Assembly: GCA_024195585.1 (NCBI GenBank)
Contig: SWBL01000291.1
Location: 1-64,000, forward strand
Reading direction: 5' to 3'
Source of the DNA: Aureobasidium sp. EXF-3400
Taxonomy: Eukaryota; Ascomycota; Dothideomycetes; Dothideales; Saccotheciaceae
Length of the DNA: 64,000 nt
Each line of letters begins with the position of its first letter. Within the stretch, counting starts at the first letter, position 1. Shown in pieces: positions 47,326 through 59,291 of this stretch. The notes beneath the pieces were generated by a model. That model ran no database searches. It saw nothing but the letters and a program-made list of their open reading frames with translations, and was not told the DNA's origin. A program made the position numbers and the translations under genes.

Positions 47326-49587
47326 GATAGAGGTCGATGTCGAGTCAAAGGTTGTGGGTTAGTCGGAAAGAGTGTCGTATGCTTGCGCGGAGAGTGTAAT
47401 GATCGTGGTGAGTTGATGAAAGCCTTCTCGAAGCGATTCGGAAGACAAAGAAATATTCCAGAAGTTTCAGAGATACATGAAACTTGAATGCTTCTGATGA
47501 TGCTGCTTGTGATCCTGATACTCAGACTTGGAGGCCTCTCGACGTTGTGGTTGTGCTTTTAGAGTTGTAGATGTTGAAACGGATGGAGGAAGGAAAGAAA
47601 GAGGTGTAACGGGCGATTGTAAGCTGAGCGAGAAACGAAGATGCAGGATGACACGAGTTTGTCTGTGTTCGCAAGCCTTGAGCCTCAAGCATGAACGTTG
47701 TGTGGTGTATGCAGCCAAGGATTCTCGGTCGTCGGGGATGTGCGCTAGAATATCATACCGAGTCCTTGCACGGTTTCATGCATGGAATCGATAGTGATCC
47801 GGGGAAGTGGTGATGATCAAGACGAAAAACGAAAGACTTGAGGCCTAAAGGCAGAGGATAGAGGAAATATGTAAGGAGAGTTGCTGCGGGCTGGAGGTGC
47901 TCATCTAAATCTCTTCAAGGATTATCTCATAGAGGGCGGCAGCAAGCCATCAACACACGCCCGGTCGTTGTTTGCGATCATCAACAAGGTCTCCCGGATT
48001 GTGCGCCTGTGTAATCCGGGTTCTGGGGGCTGTCCATGCCGTGGTTAGCAATCAGCGGCGGCATCTCGCTACCAAACGCCATGATTGAGCATGGGGGACG
48101 CGCTCGGCCGCGAACTTGACCATTTCGGGCTGGCGAGCATTGAGCAATTGACCATGCCAGTCCGGTCCCCAGACTGCAGACAGCGCGAGACAAGTGCAGC
48201 TGCAACCTACCGTGCTGCTATTATCTCTAGCCTGTTGTCGTATGCAGGAGGAGGGGGTTAATTCTTGACCTGACACGAGAGGCGCTGCGACATTGGAGAG
48301 ATGTCGTCGAAATGTCGGCGACAACGAAGCTTCTGAGCAATCAGCCAGTCGGCTTTGACAGGTCACAGGTGGGGCCGCCTTGCAAAGCCAAATCGCAGCG
48401 CGCAGGCAATCGAAATTGCAACACAAAAGCGATGGATGCACACACGGAAGAATAGCACATAGCGTGTACGACGGCGTCTGGTTATTTTCGTGACGCTCGC
48501 AATATCGCTCCAGCATACTCTGTACTGAACAACGTCACAGAAGTTAAGACCTTGAAATTGACAAGCTTCTTGAAACCGCGAGGCCGTCCATTCCAGAACG
48601 AAGGGTTAATGAACATGACGCTCAGGGAGCAGCACTGGTTGCTGAGAAGCGGCCTGAAGGTGGTACAAAGACTCGGAGAGTTTTTGATTCCTCGTCGCAC
48701 GGTGCAGTAAAGTGGAGGCCTTGACAAGTCGACACGACTGGCTCGGCTTGCATGTAGGGCCTCGATCCGTCTACATGCTGCTCCTGTTGCCACATTGGCG
48801 TGAAGTAGGGGCACGAATGTTGCATCAACCAAGATCGAGAGAGCAGGCTGTCGAAAGTCAGGGTGCTATATAGTAGGAGGAGGAAAACTACCCAATAGGA
48901 GCAAAGACTCCAATGAACAGGTCTATCAAGACAAGGGCATCGTGCATGTCTAGAATAACCTCATGTCAGCGTCCAACTGAACTGCGGAGCATTGTTCTTG
49001 ACGCATCGGACTATATTGCAGCGATTGGTTGTAGTGTATTGTGGTCGAAAAGCATAGGATTTGAGGAACATACTGCCACATCCAGTGAGAGCTGTCTATC
49101 ACAAAGTTCACCATACTCTTACTGCATCCTCATACTCTCCGCGTTGGGCCTCTCTATTGGCGATGAGATCTGGCCGTGTTACACAGTCCTGCGAGCTCAA
49201 GCCGTATTGGTGCAGTGAGCGAGGGGGTTGATCATATGGAGAGACATGAGAAGCCCACGGTGAGCAGCAAAGCGAGAAGACTCAACTAGCAGCGTTATTT
49301 GACGCTGCTACAGATGGATCAGTAGGAGACAGAAGATGATGTCTGAGATGTGAATCGAAAGTGGTAGAGAGTGAGTGCCAAGGTGAATCTGTATGACGCT
49401 CACCTCTGGCTTTGCGGGCGCGCATTCTCGAAGCTCAACCCGCATGTCCAGCTTGCCACACTCTGCACGCTCTCTACAACTCTCGCGACTATCACACACT
49501 TCACCAAACCTTCAATCTTGGACCCATTAGTCGCGTCCAACTACACACAGCACCCACACTCCACACAAGAACTACAAGACCGCCACG
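47326..49587. other. long divergent intergenic region
   Basis: 2.26 kb between the four-TM gene and RAD23. ORFs of up to 154 residues on the minus strand overlap each other and lack recognisable features. I see no RNA gene, repeat or transposon remnant. RAD23's promoter presumably lies in 49250-49587. Confidence 0.4.
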
Positions 49588-50932
49588 ATGAAGTTGACAT
49601 TCAGTACGTTCTCTCTAGTCTGCGCCTTGTCGAAGCGCCCCCACTAACAGCCGCTCCAGAGGATCTCAAGCAGCAGAAGTTCGTTGTCGAGGCCGAGCCC
49701 TCCGAGACGGTGAGTTTGTCATCATCCACAATGTCATGAGCCAACAACTGACGCTGTGTAGATCGGCGAAGTCAAGTCAAAGATCGCATCCGAGAAGGGC
49801 TGGGAGCCGTCGACACAGAAGCTCATCTACTCGGGTAAGATTCTGCAAGACGACAAGACCGTCGAGTCGTACAAGATCGAGGAGAAGGGTTTCATCGTCT
49901 GCATGGTCTCCAAGGTATTCCTCTCACTTTCTGCTGCTCAAAGACAGCCGACTAACACATGCCAAAGCCAAAGGCTGCTCCCTCAAAACCTTCAGCTCCT
50001 GCAACCCCCGCCCCCGCCGTACCCGCTGCCACCCCTGCTGCTCCTCAGGCACCGACATCCTCTTCCACCTCGGCCTCCGCTCCCGTACCCGCTACTCCTT
50101 CTCCTGCTGCAAATGAAGGCAGTCGCTTCAACGACCCCTCAGCACTCACCCTCGGTGATGAGCGCGCTGCGGCCATCTCTAACATGGAGGCCATGGGCTT
50201 CCCTCGCGCTGACATTGACCGTGCCATGCGCGCCGCTTTCTTCAACCCCGATCGTGCTGTCGAGTACCTCTTGAACGGCATTCCTGAGAGTGCTCAGCGT
50301 GAGCAAGAGCAACAACAGCGCAACCCGGCCGCACCTACCCAGGGCCAGACTCCTTCTGCAGCCCCTGCTCCTGCACAACCTACCGGTGGTGAAGACGAGG
50401 ATGTCAACCTCTTTGAGGCTGCGGCTCAGGCTGGCCAGGGTGGTGGCCGTGGAAGCACTCGTGCTGCTCAGCCCGCTCAAGGTGCCGAGGCTGGACTGGG
50501 CGCAGGTGGTGACCCCCTGGAATTCCTCAGAAACAACCCTCAGTTCCAGCAGCTTCGCCAGCTTGTCCAGGCCCAGCCTCAGATGCTCGAGCCTATCCTT
50601 CAGCAGGTTGCCGCTGGTAACCCTCAGATTGCACAGCTTATCGGCCAAAATCCCGAAGCTTTCATGTCTCTCCTTTCTGAGGATGTCGACGACGATGCTG
50701 CTTTGCCTGCTGGCGCTCAAGCAATCAGTGTTACCGAAGAAGAGAGAGAAGCCATCGAGAGAGTGAGTCGCTCCTGGACTACAACGATCAACATCTGCTA
50801 ACAGTCTTACAGCTTTGCCGTCTCGGATTCGAGAGAGACCTGGTCATTCAGGCCTACTTCGCGTGCGACAAGAACGAGGAGCTCGCAGCCAACTTCCTCT
50901 TTGACCAACCTGAGGATCCTGAGGAGCAATAA
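49588..50932 (+). CDS. RAD23: UV excision repair / proteasome shuttle protein Rad23
   Basis: Five exons, 49588-49603, 49660-49709, 49762-49914, 49968-50762 and 50813-50932, total 1134 nt, 377 residues. The ubiquitin-like domain (1 to about 75) begins [20 protein letters not shown] and ends [12 protein letters not shown]. An Ala/Pro/Ser linker follows, then UBA1 at about 150-190 ([30 protein letters not shown]). The XPC/Rad4-binding domain is at about 255-315 ([38 protein letters not shown]), and UBA2 forms the C-terminus ([20 protein letters not shown]). Rad23 partners Rad4 in nucleotide excision repair and delivers ubiquitinated cargo to the proteasome. The ubiquitin-like domain is cut by three introns, including a 16-nt first coding exon. 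The linker holds an Ala/Pro low-complexity stretch. Confidence 0.96.
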
Positions 50933-52174
50933 GTTTGTCGCTTGGGGAGAGTAGGAACGATATCCGACTGGATTACAGTCAAGGCGGCTCTACACGATAG
51001 TCATGATACTCTGGCTTTTTTTTCTAGTTCGCCATGTCCAAGGGACTCGGTACATAGCGCGGAGAATTGATTTCTTTAATCTCAGGCGCTGCCAATCTCA
51101 TTTGTGTCAACCTCAGTATGCATCTGTTGGAATACAGTACAAAGTACAATCGAAATTTTTACGTATGAGTGGCAGCTTCTTCCCCGATGCGAAAACCGCG
51201 TCTCAAAGACTCGAGTATGCACAGAGCCGTTGTCGCATTTATCTCCACGAATGGTCGAAGCCTGCGGAACCGTGTCTGGTTTCGATACGAGCTTTGCCGC
51301 AAATCATGCAGAAGATTGGGATTTTTAAAGACATACCAGAATTCAGACCATGTTATCAAGCATACCTTCAAGCGTTGACACTGATCAATCCTCGACTGTC
51401 TTTCCTCATGTGACAGTTGTTTGGCTCGTTTGGAGGAGTCCGGGTGGAGCCGTCGGCATCCAAGATATGGCGCTAACGAGCCAGGCGTTACATGATTGGC
51501 TGGGCGTAACTCGCTTTGGAGGCTCAAGGTGTGTGTGTGTTCAGGTGAGAGAAGACTTCGAGATGTTGTTCATGATCAAGACCTTTCAATAATCGACCGT
51601 CTTTGCTCCTTCGTCCATCTCGTGTTCTTACCCATACATGTTCTTTTTATATTCCCAAAGTCCTTCTATTCGTTCTTGGAGGTTGTCTCTTTTGGGGGCG
51701 ATCAAGTTTTGCACAAAAGCAACATCATCTCGACCAACTTGACCATTCAAAGTGAGTAGACCTTTCAAAACTTTGCTGTCGCTTTGTTCTGCCGAATATT
51801 GCACCGCATATTCAATCATCTGAGGAGTTTTCTTTTCGAGATTCTATCTCAATCACTCTGTTTACGTCCTTTGGTCCCCGTGTTGCTCTGAAGCCGGCAA
51901 GATGTAATTTCTTTCAACAGCACACTACTCTGGCCCTCATTCTGTCTAGATTTGCCCATCGAACGTCTTGTCTTTATATCTCATCAGGCTTTTCTGGGTG
52001 GCCTGGTTCAAACAATATCAATTATTTGCTGACACTGATTCAGTACAAGGCTTTTACGTCACACCAAGCCAGCACACGCTTATCGGGGCTTTCACATTTT
52101 TTTTACTCGTAAGTGCTTCGATGTTGTATTATGACCATCTCAGTAATCCTGTATGATGGTAGCCTGCGGTCACG
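50933..52174. promoter_or_regulatory. upstream region of the 1115-residue protein
   Basis: 1.24 kb. The last about 400 bp (51760-52170) are T/C-rich and carry no frame of note. ORFs at 51100-51530 on both strands overlap in different frames and are probably chance. Confidence 0.4.
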
Positions 52175-55100
52175 ATGGAGCTCAGGCGAAAACGAGCTGC
52201 CACGCCGCAGAAGCCATCACGCCTGCAGCCAACAGAACCTTTACATATGACTACACGTGCCGCGTCAAAGGCTGTTTCTTCAAACGGAGGGTCTAGTCGA
52301 CGTGGCTCTCTCTACTCTAACGGTCAGATCAGTCCAATGACTGGCATCGACAACGAAGGCGAGAGATATCCTAAAAGAAGAAGAGTTTCAACAGCATCCA
52401 AGTCAACACCAACTGGAGCCATCTACAATGCGCAGTCATCTTCGTCAAGACCTTCAACAAGGAGTATGTCTGGGGGTAACCTTCATGCAATTGCCGAATC
52501 ATCACCTGTGCCTCGCAGAAAAAGGAAACGGATATCCGACGTCACAGCGGAGAACATCTCGGTAGCTCAGCCTATCAAAAGTATGGATGAGTTCGAGAGT
52601 GCTATATACTCTCCAGTCACGAAGAAGCAGCCTCCCAGGAAGGCCAAACGGTTGTCGTATTCATCTCAGGACCAGGACTCTGCCGAGGATGAGGATTCTG
52701 CAGACAGTGAAGCAGATGCTGATGAGGATACCCCGCAAGACATGGTAGAGCCGATCGAAGACTCGCAACCTTCTGCAAATGGTCATGGCAAAGAAACGTC
52801 TGCAAATGGGACCAACGGAATGACAAACAGTACGGCAGGCAGCCTCGATGAGGATGACAGCATGCACGATGTTGAGGTCTCCTTGAATGGTGACCAAGAC
52901 ACGTCAGATCAGCAGCAAACGGGAGCCACTGAACCAGATGTTGAAGAGCAGTCAGGTGATACTCAGACCATAAACACTGCTCCGCAAGAGTCCGTGAATT
53001 CTCAGGAAGAGGAGCCTGAGACAGGACAAAGCGGAGATGATGCAGAGCGTGTCTATGACGAAGACGCAGACTTGGACAACTCCCGCGACGAACTGAGCCT
53101 ACCTAAACAACTGGGCATGGCAACAGTTGATCCTACACCCGTCGTTTCTGCCACGGCATCCCCTGCCGGCTCGAATCAAGACTCGAACGCAGATCAAGAG
53201 TCACCAAGCAAGCAAATGGCATCAGTTCTTGTTGGAGGTGCACCAACAGCAAGTCAAGATGGAGACAAGCCTGTCAAACGTCTACCAGGGCGACGTAGGG
53301 CTCCTCACGCCAATCCGAAGGTCGAGGCAGCTTTGCGTAGACAGCTGCATTTGCGTATGGCATACCGAGCAGTGGCAAAGAACTTGAAGCCAATTCTTGC
53401 CGAGCTCGCGAAAAGGAGTCTCAATAACATTCACAAAGACCCTGAAGCGCACACAACCTTCTCAGAATACTCTGTCGTTAAAGACAGTCTCAACGAGCAT
53501 TTCGAGGAGCGTCTTGCTTGGATACAGAAACAAAAGGAACTCAACAAACAACGACTGGATGACATACTAGAACAAGAAACGGCAATGCGGAACAGGAATT
53601 ACGAGGTAAGCATCAACACTCCGGGTCTTTCTGTTGTTTGCCTAATTGACTGGCCATATAGCACGTCGCTCAGAACATCAAGGAAGATATGATTATACAC
53701 CTACAGCACGACTTTCTCAAAAATCTGCGTCAACAACAACAGGCAGAAGACGATGACTATAGCGATGACGAGGTCAGTACACAAAAGCTTACACAATGCT
53801 CAGTCTGCTAACATGCTATCTCAGGGTGACGATGTCATTCCCTCTCTTCGACGTGTTACAGCCAAAGGTGCACTTCGAGGTATCCTGGGCCCGGAATATC
53901 ATTGGCGGAGTCGACCGGCTCTGGAGACTGAGAGATTGTTCAACGAAATGTACGAACGGCACCAAGTCGCTCACGAACACCTCCAACACGATGAGGTATC
54001 TGCTCTTGAAGATCCGCGACCATTCACTACCTTCGATCCAGTCGTCAGAGACGCAGCGGATGCTCGACAGAAGATGAGAGAGCTTCTTGCCGCTTTGGGA
54101 GACGCTGCAGAGGAAGTTGCCAACCCACCTCCAGTACCACTCGTTGAAGCTCCACCAGCGATCCCGGTCATACCAAACAACGAGGCGCTTGGTCTTTTGA
54201 TGTTAGCCGAAGCATCAACTACTGCCAACACAAGCACACCTGCACAGTACGACAACACGACAATCCCTCACGTGGATCCTCCATCCGATGTACCCTCGCG
54301 GCAAGACAATCTTAGTGTGCCGAGACCCAGTATGTCTCGTGCTGGAAGTGTGGCGACACCGACTCTCTCTATCAATACTCCAGCGAGACCCCTGGAGGAA
54401 CCGGTTCGTGAGCAGCGTCTTCCCTCACTCGCACCTATCAGTTTCAGTCAGGCTGTGCTCGAGCCATCGACAACACAGACTGCTCCTCTCTTCCCACGTA
54501 ACATGCAGCATGAACAGCAAGAACATAGACCTCAATCCGAGTTTCCACAGCTTCCACCAATAGGCCAAGTCGTGGCATCGCAGTCGCACGCTGATACACT
54601 ACCGCAACCAGTGGCTACGTCTTCATCGCTACCAACGCCTTCGAAACCAATCGCTACCGATTTCTGGTCAAGTCTTGCTGTCAACAACGTCCAGACCAAC
54701 CCACAAGGCAACGCTGAATTCGTTCCTAAAGCGGGGGTCCAGCATGTTTCGGCTATTGAGCAACCTGCTGGTAGCAGTGTAGACAATGTGAAGATGGAAG
54801 ACAGAGAATCACGACCATCGTTGACTGGTTCGTCGACTACTCTCGAGTCTTTGCAACAGACTCTAAGGAGTACCTCAGATTCATTCGGTCCTCTGCTTGA
54901 CAGACCTGGTGATCTTGACAGCCAGAAGCCACGAAAGATGCCTGCACCGAAGAAATCTCTATACGGACCTTGGCCCCGCAGTCGAAACTACACGCCTATG
55001 GACCGAAGAGCGAGTACAACAAGCACGGCTCCGCCACAAACTACCCTGCCAGGCATTCATCCGAGGCCGTCGAGTGGGCTTGGTGGAAACACGCCGTACA

Positions 55101-55630
55101 GTACAGCAGAGTCTCGGCATACGAACTACGCACCTGCACCTCCGGGACCATTGCCAGGCTTCCCTAGTTCTGCGCCACAATCAGGGCCATACGGTCCGGC
55201 ACCAATATATGGAGCAGCACCTCCAGCACCTTACGGCTACGAACAACGAGGTCCTTACCCACCAATCACGCCATACGCACCGACAGCAGGGTATTCAGGA
55301 TTGCCGGGAGGACCGATGCAGCAAGGTCAAGGGCCACCTCCATTCTATGGTGGAACTCACAATCTTCCGCCTCCACCGCAACAACAAGGTGGGTACGGAC
55401 CACCAGCAATAACATCTCGACCTCCACAAACATCACCAGCGTACGGACCACAGTATGGCGGACAGCCTATACTTCCAGCCAACCACGACCCCCGATTTGG
55501 ACCTAACGGGCAAGCGGCATCGAACAACGCAGGACCAGCTTTTGCACAATACCAGCAACACGATGGAAGGAGAAGACGGAACCAGAGTCTTGGGCACCGA
55601 GAGTTTCAGCATTATCATGGGCCACGATGA
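52175..55630 (+). CDS. large low-complexity nuclear-type protein, unknown function
   Basis: Three exons, 52175-53605, 53662-53772 and 53825-55630, total 3348 nt, 1115 residues. The N-terminus is basic with several nuclear-signal-like clusters (KRRRV, RRKRKR). A long acidic, Asp/Glu/Ser/Gln-rich segment follows (about 155-330). The best-ordered region, about 370-560, is helical and probably coiled coil: RLPGRRRAPHANPKVEAALR, RMAYRAVAKNLKPILAELAK, FEERLAWIQKQKELNKQRLD, EHVAQNIKEDMIIHLQHDFL, then RRVTAKGALRGILGPEYHWR. The last 550 residues are disordered and turn into a Pro/Gly/Tyr/Gln-rich tail (YGPAPIYGAAPPAPYGYEQR) ending QYQQHDGRRRRNQSLGH. The layout suggests a chromatin- or RNA-associated scaffold. 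A distant resemblance of the coiled coil to Sds3/Dep1-type histone deacetylase subunits crossed my mind but is not supported by a firm motif. Confidence 0.8.
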
Positions 55631-56211
55631 TTGAGGCAAGGATTGATGATTGACAGTCTAGCTACTACTTAGCTTGACAGACATAGTGGTCTTGACTAAA
55701 AGCAAGAAAAGCAGTGCGATTCTTTTGTTTCCCTCGAGCCGCAGAGTTCTAGATTGCATGCGTGATTATGGCGTTGTATTGGTTGGCATGAGGCGACGAG
55801 TAATTATGACACACGACTCGATCCAATAAGGTGATGTGTAAATGCTGGTCAACAGCATATTGAGGGTCGGTACATGGAGGCAGCCAATTGCAACAGAGCT
55901 TCGAGCATGTGAGTCAAGATGGAAGATGAGATAGACAGAGTTTCTTGTATGTGAGTCAAGATGGTAGAGCAAAAGTCGCATGTGATTGGACTGAGCAAGT
56001 GTGGCGTCCGAAAAGAGGAAAGCGCGCGGGCGTCGAGCTTTCCCTGACGCAGTGACGCCCTCGTACAAAGATGCGGGCAAAGAATATCGCAGAATTGCAA
56101 CTCACCTGCTCGAGACTTCGCCTTCCCTCCCATATACACATCACACTTTCGCCCACTACCCCCTTCTTCGCCACAAACAGCACTAACCAATACTCGACAA
56201 ATACATAAACC
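55631..56211. promoter_or_regulatory. upstream region of eIF6
   Basis: 581 bp. It contains a near-repeat of GTGAGTCAAGATGG at about 55910-55923 and 55952-55965 (42 bp apart) of unknown meaning. The final 60 bp before the ATG are A/C-rich. No coding signal. Confidence 0.4.
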
Positions 56212-57061
56212 ATGGCTGTCCGCGCCCAGTTTGAAAACTCCAACGAGTAAGCAGCAAAACCCATCATTTGGCACACAGAAATACTGACTGATCGCTCAGG
56301 GTCGGTGTCTTTTCCACCCTCACCAACTCCTACGCCCTTGTCGCTGTCGGCGCCTCCGAGAACTTCTACAGGTAAGCTCCGCTGCACATCCAAGGCCCGC
56401 GACAAGAGAAACTGACCACCGCTGCAGTGTCTTCGAAGCCGAACTCCAGGACGTTATTCCCATCTGCCACACCACCATCGCCGGTACACGTATTATTGGT
56501 CGTCTCACAGCCGGTAACCGCAGGGGCCTGCTCGTTCCCACCAGCACATCAGACCAGGAGCTCCAACATCTGCGTAACAGCATCCCCGATGATGTAAAGA
56601 TCCAGCGCATCGAGGAGCGCCTTTCAGCCCTCGGCAACGTCATTTGCTGCAATGACCACGTCGCCCTTGTTCACCCCGATCTGGAGCGCGAGACTGAGGA
56701 GATTATTGCCGATGTTCTGGGTGTCGAGGTCTTCAGACAGACAATCGCCGACAACGTCCTTGTTGGCTCGTACATGAGCTTGAGCAACGCCGGTGGTATC
56801 GTCCACCCCAAGACCAGCATCCAGGACCAGGACGAGTTGAGCTCGCTGCTGCAAGTTCCTCTTGTTGCCGGTTCCGTCAACAGAGGTTCGCCCGTCGTTG
56901 GTGCCGGTATGGTTGTCAACGACTGGATGGCCGTCACCGGCCTGGATACCACTGCCACTGAGCTCAGCGTTGTCGAGTCCATCTTCAAGCTTGGCGAGGG
57001 CATGGGTCCTTCGGCCATCAACACCACCAACAAGGATACCATGGTCGAGTCCTTCTACTAG
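56212..57061 (+). CDS. TIF6: eukaryotic translation initiation factor 6 (60S anti-association factor)
   Basis: Three exons, 56212-56246, 56300-56371 and 56428-57061, total 741 nt, 246 residues, the canonical length. The N-terminus [20 protein letters not shown] and the blocks [60 protein letters not shown] and [20 protein letters not shown] are those of eIF6. The five-fold pseudosymmetric fold binds the 60S subunit, is needed for late pre-60S maturation in the nucleolus, and prevents premature joining of 40S until removed by Sdo1 and Ria1/Efl1. Codon use is strongly C-biased, as in ATP2, indicating high expression. The yeast protein ends at an equivalent position; no extra tail is present. 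Confidence 0.98.
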
Positions 57062-58358
57062 ATGCATATTTGTTTTGCCGATTCACTAAAAGAAGAGCTT
57101 TCTGGCTTCGGTGCCCTTCAGTTCGGATACACATGCGCTCTCGCATTCAGTCGATGCCTTTCGTCTTGATTGCGCTGAATATGCCTCACATGCGACACGC
57201 AATGGACAAGACCGGCCCTCACGCCACACACGGCCGTCATACCGAGTGGTGCAAAAGAAACATGCGGTGGTGGACGTGGTGGAAAGAGGATATGCATGTG
57301 TTTGACCTGGATTTATGGAAGCCGCACACTGGCGTGCTAGATACCCTTTTTCGAGAACAGATAGAAGTCGGCTTGATCTCTCGACATCTCGCATATTTGA
57401 CCTTTCATATCTCGAATGAGCCTGCCTCGTCTGTGTCTTTGTGATGAACATTGTCTCAATTGCCCTGGTGTGCAGTCCTGAAGCACGTTTTCAATGTCCA
57501 AATCCTGGTCATGAATGCTTGTCGCGCATATCACCCTGTCTGTCACGAAAAACTACAACAACGACTTCGACTCGCTTGCTCTAAGTCTAACAAATACATA
57601 CAGAGGTCAATCTGAGATGCTCATCATGTTCTGCAGGCGTGCTTGGCGATATTCCTGCTTTGTTGTTGACAGTTCAAGTTTTCTAGGTCTCCCAGGATTT
57701 GTTCCAAGAGATGCAATCAACTAAGAGCGTCATCTGCAGTTCAATCAACGCAACCCGACTTGAAGAACCACGTGTCGACAGAGACACTTTGACAGAGAGA
57801 TAAAGTGGAAGTTTTGCATGATAAAGGTACCAAGGTACTTTGCTTAATAGCTGCAATGTGGTGGTGAAACTCGCCGATCTCAGCTTCCCGTGTGCTACCG
57901 ATTCAATGCATCGCACCGCTTCTGCCCAAGCAGGCCCAAAACACTTGAGTCAAGACGGAAATAACGATGCTTCCAAGGAATCAGACCTCCGAGCCAAGCG
58001 GCAGGACGTGTAAGCATATGTGATGAACCCGTCACAGGGCTTCTTGCTCATAGCGTCGTTGAGATATAGGCGATCTGCAGAGCAGTCATTAGCATCTCAT
58101 GTGACAGACATGTTGAGTAGGTTTGTGCAAGGATGACATGGTATTTCAGAGAGAAGATTAAGGTCCCCAGCGACCTCGTGGTGGTCAGAATACTGGTTAT
58201 GTCCTTGTAAGAACCAAACACAGCGTCGACCTTGGCTTGTCCCACGAAGCCATCGGTCTAAGGATGATGTCTCATCACGACAAGGGGATGATGGGGAAGG
58301 TTGGGCGTTACTCACATGTTCTTTTCGCTCGTCTGGAGAACGAGATTTATGCAGGGTT
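57062..58358. other. convergent intergenic region
   Basis: 1.3 kb between eIF6 and the DUF3807-like gene. Overlapping antisense ORFs of about 120 residues near 57070-57450 are mutually exclusive and carry no family pattern. I see nothing else. Confidence 0.45.
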
Positions 58359-59120
58359 TCAATCCCCTGAGTTGCCATCCTTTGCTCCTAGTGTCGGCCA
58401 GATGAACTTTGGATTGTGTGAAGCGCCTGAGGGTGGTTGTGCTGGCACAGACTCGCCATCATATGCGACTTGTTTTCGGCGATCTTGCGCTGTCGAGATG
58501 GCCTCTAGTCGCTTCTCTGCGGCTGTTTGATACGAAGATTCTTCTTCATCGCCATAAGACAGATCAATAGAACTTGCCTTTTGCTCGTCCAATTCGCGGG
58601 CAATTCTGCGGTGAGTCAAGTGCTCTGGGTTTGTTTCGGACGAATCAATGAACCTTTGCCATTTTCGCTTGCCTACGCCTTGGGAGCCTGAGGTGCTGGC
58701 AGAACGCTGCCTGACGGTGTCGTCGACTGTGGCTGGTGGTCTAATGTCACCTACCGGCTGGATAGATTCAGTGGACGCATCGTGGCTAGTCTCGCCTTCT
58801 GAGTTGTCTCGTCTTCGTCTTCGCTCTCGTAGAAGAGTTTGGATCTCACTGTGTCTGAACATGGCAATTTGATCATCGGTGAGTGTGCGCTTGACGCCAT
58901 CAGGATAGTAGCCGAGACCGTCATCACCATCGTTCTCCTCAATAATTACATGAGCATCTGGGTGCCTGTTGGAGGCTCCAGCGCTCAAGGAAGAAAAATG
59001 CTTGTCATGGAATAGTCGTAAGTCATGCTGCGTAAGTTAGTTTCGAACGCGTGTTGATTCGCATCATGATAAGAGACGCACCTCTGTCACCACGGGGATT
59101 TGTAGTTGCTGAATTGACAT
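58359..59120 (-). CDS. uncharacterised fungal protein, DUF3807-like
   Basis: Two exons, 59120-59082 and 59027-58359, total 708 nt, 235 residues. The short first exon gives MSIQQLQIPVVTE, and splicing continues into HDLRLFHDKHFSS. Starting at the later Met (58988) would cut this block. The core GLGYYPDGVKRTLTDDQIAM plus FRHSEIQTLLRERRRR is, as I recall, the pattern of Pfam DUF3807, a fungal-only family of small acidic/basic proteins. The remainder is hydrophilic, with a GKRKWQRFID segment and a helical RRIARELDEQKAS stretch, so a nuclear role is possible but unproven. Divergent from the fasciclin gene with only 171 bp between starts. Confidence 0.82.
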
Positions 59121-59291
59121 AGTTCGTTGATGGCCGGCGGGATGGCGTTGGAAGTGGTCGAAATGGAACGAGAGTGTGTCACGCGCTTGCCGGCTCACGA
59201 GGGATGCCAAGAGCAGTCTGGAGTTGTGGAGTGCAGCCAGACAGAAGCACCTTGATTTCCGTCACCATCGCTACCATATTGCCCTACAACC
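59121..59291. promoter_or_regulatory. compact divergent promoter, DUF3807-like / fasciclin gene
   Basis: Only 171 bp separates the two start codons, the tightest divergent spacing in the window. Core promoter elements of both genes must overlap here. No specific motif is recognised. Confidence 0.45.

Noticed and set aside
48052..48832. Minus-strand ORFs of 154 and 116 residues between the four-TM gene and RAD23
   Set aside because: They overlap in different frames, are rich in scattered Cys/Arg typical of chance ORFs, and carry no motif.
50139..50720. 193-residue minus-strand ORF
   Set aside because: Antisense to RAD23 exon 4, an artefact of C-rich third positions.
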